A stretch of 5,247 bases of DNA, from contig JAAVXQ010000070.1 in the NCBI GenBank assembly GCA_022790685.1, positions 1 to 5,247 of the forward strand, written 5' to 3'. The stretch's first letter is position 1. The number at the start of each line of letters is the position of its first letter. The DNA is from Clostridia bacterium. GTDB lineage: Bacteria > Bacillota > Clostridia > TANB77 > CAG-508. Of this stretch, positions 4,084-5,247 are shown one piece after another. The notes under the pieces were generated by a model, which was given only the letters and a program-made list of their open reading frames with translations, did no database searches and was not told where the DNA came from. Made by a program: the position numbers and the translations under genes.

Positions 4084-5247
4084 ATGGAATTGGATAGTTT
4101 ATCATTATTAGATTTACGTGAACTTGCTAAAGAAAAAGGATTGCAAAATGTTTCAAAATTAAAGAAAGCAGAACTTATTGAAAAAATATTAGAAATTTGT
4201 TCAAATAAAGAAAATAAATCAGCAAATACTGATGTTCCTATAGTTGATACTGATGAGAATTTAGAATATAAGCTAACTAATGAAGATGATCAATATGTTG
4301 AAGGAATTTTAGAATTACTTCCAGATGGATATGGTTTCTTAAGAGGAGATAACTATTTATCAACTTCAAAAGATGTGTATGTTTCACCAATACAAATTAG
4401 AAGATTTAAACTAGATACGGGTGATAAAATCAAAGGAATTAAAAGAACTCCAAAAGAAGGAGAAAGATTTCCTGCATTAATTTATGTTGGGGAAGTTAAT
4501 GGTGAACATCCAGAAAAAGCAATGAAAAGAAAGAAATTTGATGATTTAACACCAATTTATCCTAATCAAAAATTAAAACTAGAAACAACTTCTAATGATT
4601 ATACTATGAGACTTATGGATTTATTAGCTCCAATAGGAAAAGGGCAGAGGGGAATGATAGTAGCTCCTCCAAAAGCTGGAAAAACTACTATACTTAAAAA
4701 AATCGCAAATAGTATAGCTGAAAATAACCCTGAAGTAGAACTTATAGTATTGTTAATAGATGAAAGACCTGAAGAAGTTACTGATATGAAACGTTCAATT
4801 AAGGGAGATGTTATTTACTCAACCTTTGACGAGCAACCAGAGCATCATGTAAAAGTAGCTGAAATGGTTATTGAAAGAGCAAAAAGATTAACAGAGCAAA
4901 ACAAGGATGTTGTCATATTATTAGATAGTATCACTCGTTTAGCAAGAGCATACAATTTAGTAATTCCTTCTTCTGGAAAAACCTTATCTGGTGGTTTTGA
5001 TCCAAGCGCTTTACATAAACCAAAAAGATTCTTTGGTGCTGCTAGAAATACAGAAGATGCTGGAAGTTTAACAGTATTAGCTTCTGCATTGGTAGAAACT
5101 GGAAGTAGAATGGATGATGTAATCTTTGAAGAATTTAAAGGTACAGGAAATATGGAAGTAGTCTTAGATAGATCTTTATCAGAAAAACGAGTATTTCCTG
5201 CAATAGATATAAATAAGTCTGGTACAAGAAGAGAAGATTTATTATTA
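4084..5247 (+). CDS. rho: Transcription termination factor Rho, first 388 codons, 3' end outside the window
   Basis: Rho is a hexameric RNA-dependent ATPase/translocase that pulls nascent RNA and releases RNA polymerase. Domains in order: a Rho_N helical region (about 1-40, LDLRELAKEKG ... KKAELIEKIL), a short acidic/Asn-containing linker (about 43-70), the cold-shock-like RNA-binding domain (about 72-120, ILELLPDGYGFLRG, DVYVSPIQIRRF), then the RecA-like motor. Motor motifs are Walker A APPKAGKTT at 194-202, IDERPEE from about 225, Walker B VVILLDSITRLARAYN around D281, the secondary RNA-binding Q-loop SGKTLSGG at 297-304, and HKPKRFFGAARN with FEEFKGTGNME further on. All are intact. The visible part ends at SGTRREDLLL, about 30-40 residues short of the usual C-terminus. 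AGGAGG (4068-4073) precedes the ATG by 10 nt. The large Asn/Gln-rich insertion of some clostridial Rho proteins is absent. It is probably transcribed separately from divIC. Confidence 0.98.
   Translation, partial: MELDSLSLLDLRELAKEKGLQNVSKLKKAELIEKILEICSNKENKSANTDVPIVDTDENLEYKLTNEDDQYVEGILELLPDGYGFLRGDNYLSTSKDVYVSPIQIRRFKLDTGDKIKGIKRTPKEGERFPALIYVGEVNGEHPEKAMKRKKFDDLTPIYPNQKLKLETTSNDYTMRLMDLLAPIGKGQRGMIVAPPKAGKTTILKKIANSIAENNPEVELIVLLIDERPEEVTDMKRSIKGDVIYSTFDEQPEHHVKVAEMVIERAKRLTEQNKDVVILLDSITRLARAYNLVIPSSGKTLSGGFDPSALHKPKRFFGAARNTEDAGSLTVLASALVETGSRMDDVIFEEFKGTGNMEVVLDRSLSEKRVFPAIDINKSGTRREDLLL

Noticed and set aside
1..5247. Genes on the minus strand, CRISPR repeats, insertion sequences, tRNA genes.
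   Set aside because: No minus-strand frame with family resemblance, no regularly spaced repeats, no transposase motifs and no cloverleaf-like sequence were recognised.

Overview
The window is very AT-rich and strongly A/T-biased at third codon positions. It carries endospore-formation genes (yabP, yabQ, a Spo0A-like DNA-binding domain) together with divIC, prfB and rho, and most genes have GGAGG-type ribosome binding sites. This points to a spore-forming low-GC Firmicute of the class Clostridia. The family cannot be fixed from the sequence alone. All genes are on the + strand, and both ends of the window cut through a gene.

Layout. Positions 1-790 hold the last 262 codons of peptide chain release factor 2 (prfB). 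Positions 796-1148 hold a small gene for a free-standing Spo0A_C-type domain. It is preceded by two tandem TGTCRCT boxes exactly one helical turn apart, next to a TATAAT element. Positions 1171-1416 form a compact transcription unit (near-consensus promoter, GGAGGTG ribosome binding site, 42-residue five-cysteine protein, perfect-stem terminator). Positions 1440-2831 hold a single-gene aspartokinase unit with a palindrome over its putative promoter and its own terminator. Positions 2983-4014 hold a yabP-yabQ-divIC cluster that ends in a hairpin containing the divIC stop codon. From 4084 the transcription terminator rho runs off the end.

How the genes fit together. yabP and yabQ (spore coat/cortex morphogenesis) next to divIC (septum assembly) is the arrangement known from Bacillus and Clostridia. 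prfB and rho are core translation and transcription termination factors, and aspartokinase opens the lysine/threonine/methionine/diaminopimelate pathway. No mobile element, CRISPR array, rRNA or tRNA was seen.

The less ordinary content is: (i) the Spo0A_C-only protein, with a diverged recognition helix and its own 0A-box-like tandem sites; (ii) the highly expressed-looking 42-residue Cys protein; (iii) a one-base frame disruption in yabQ near 3441, which leaves two fragments that together make a complete 124-residue YabQ; and (iv) two dyad structures, one at the aspartokinase promoter and one across the divIC stop codon.
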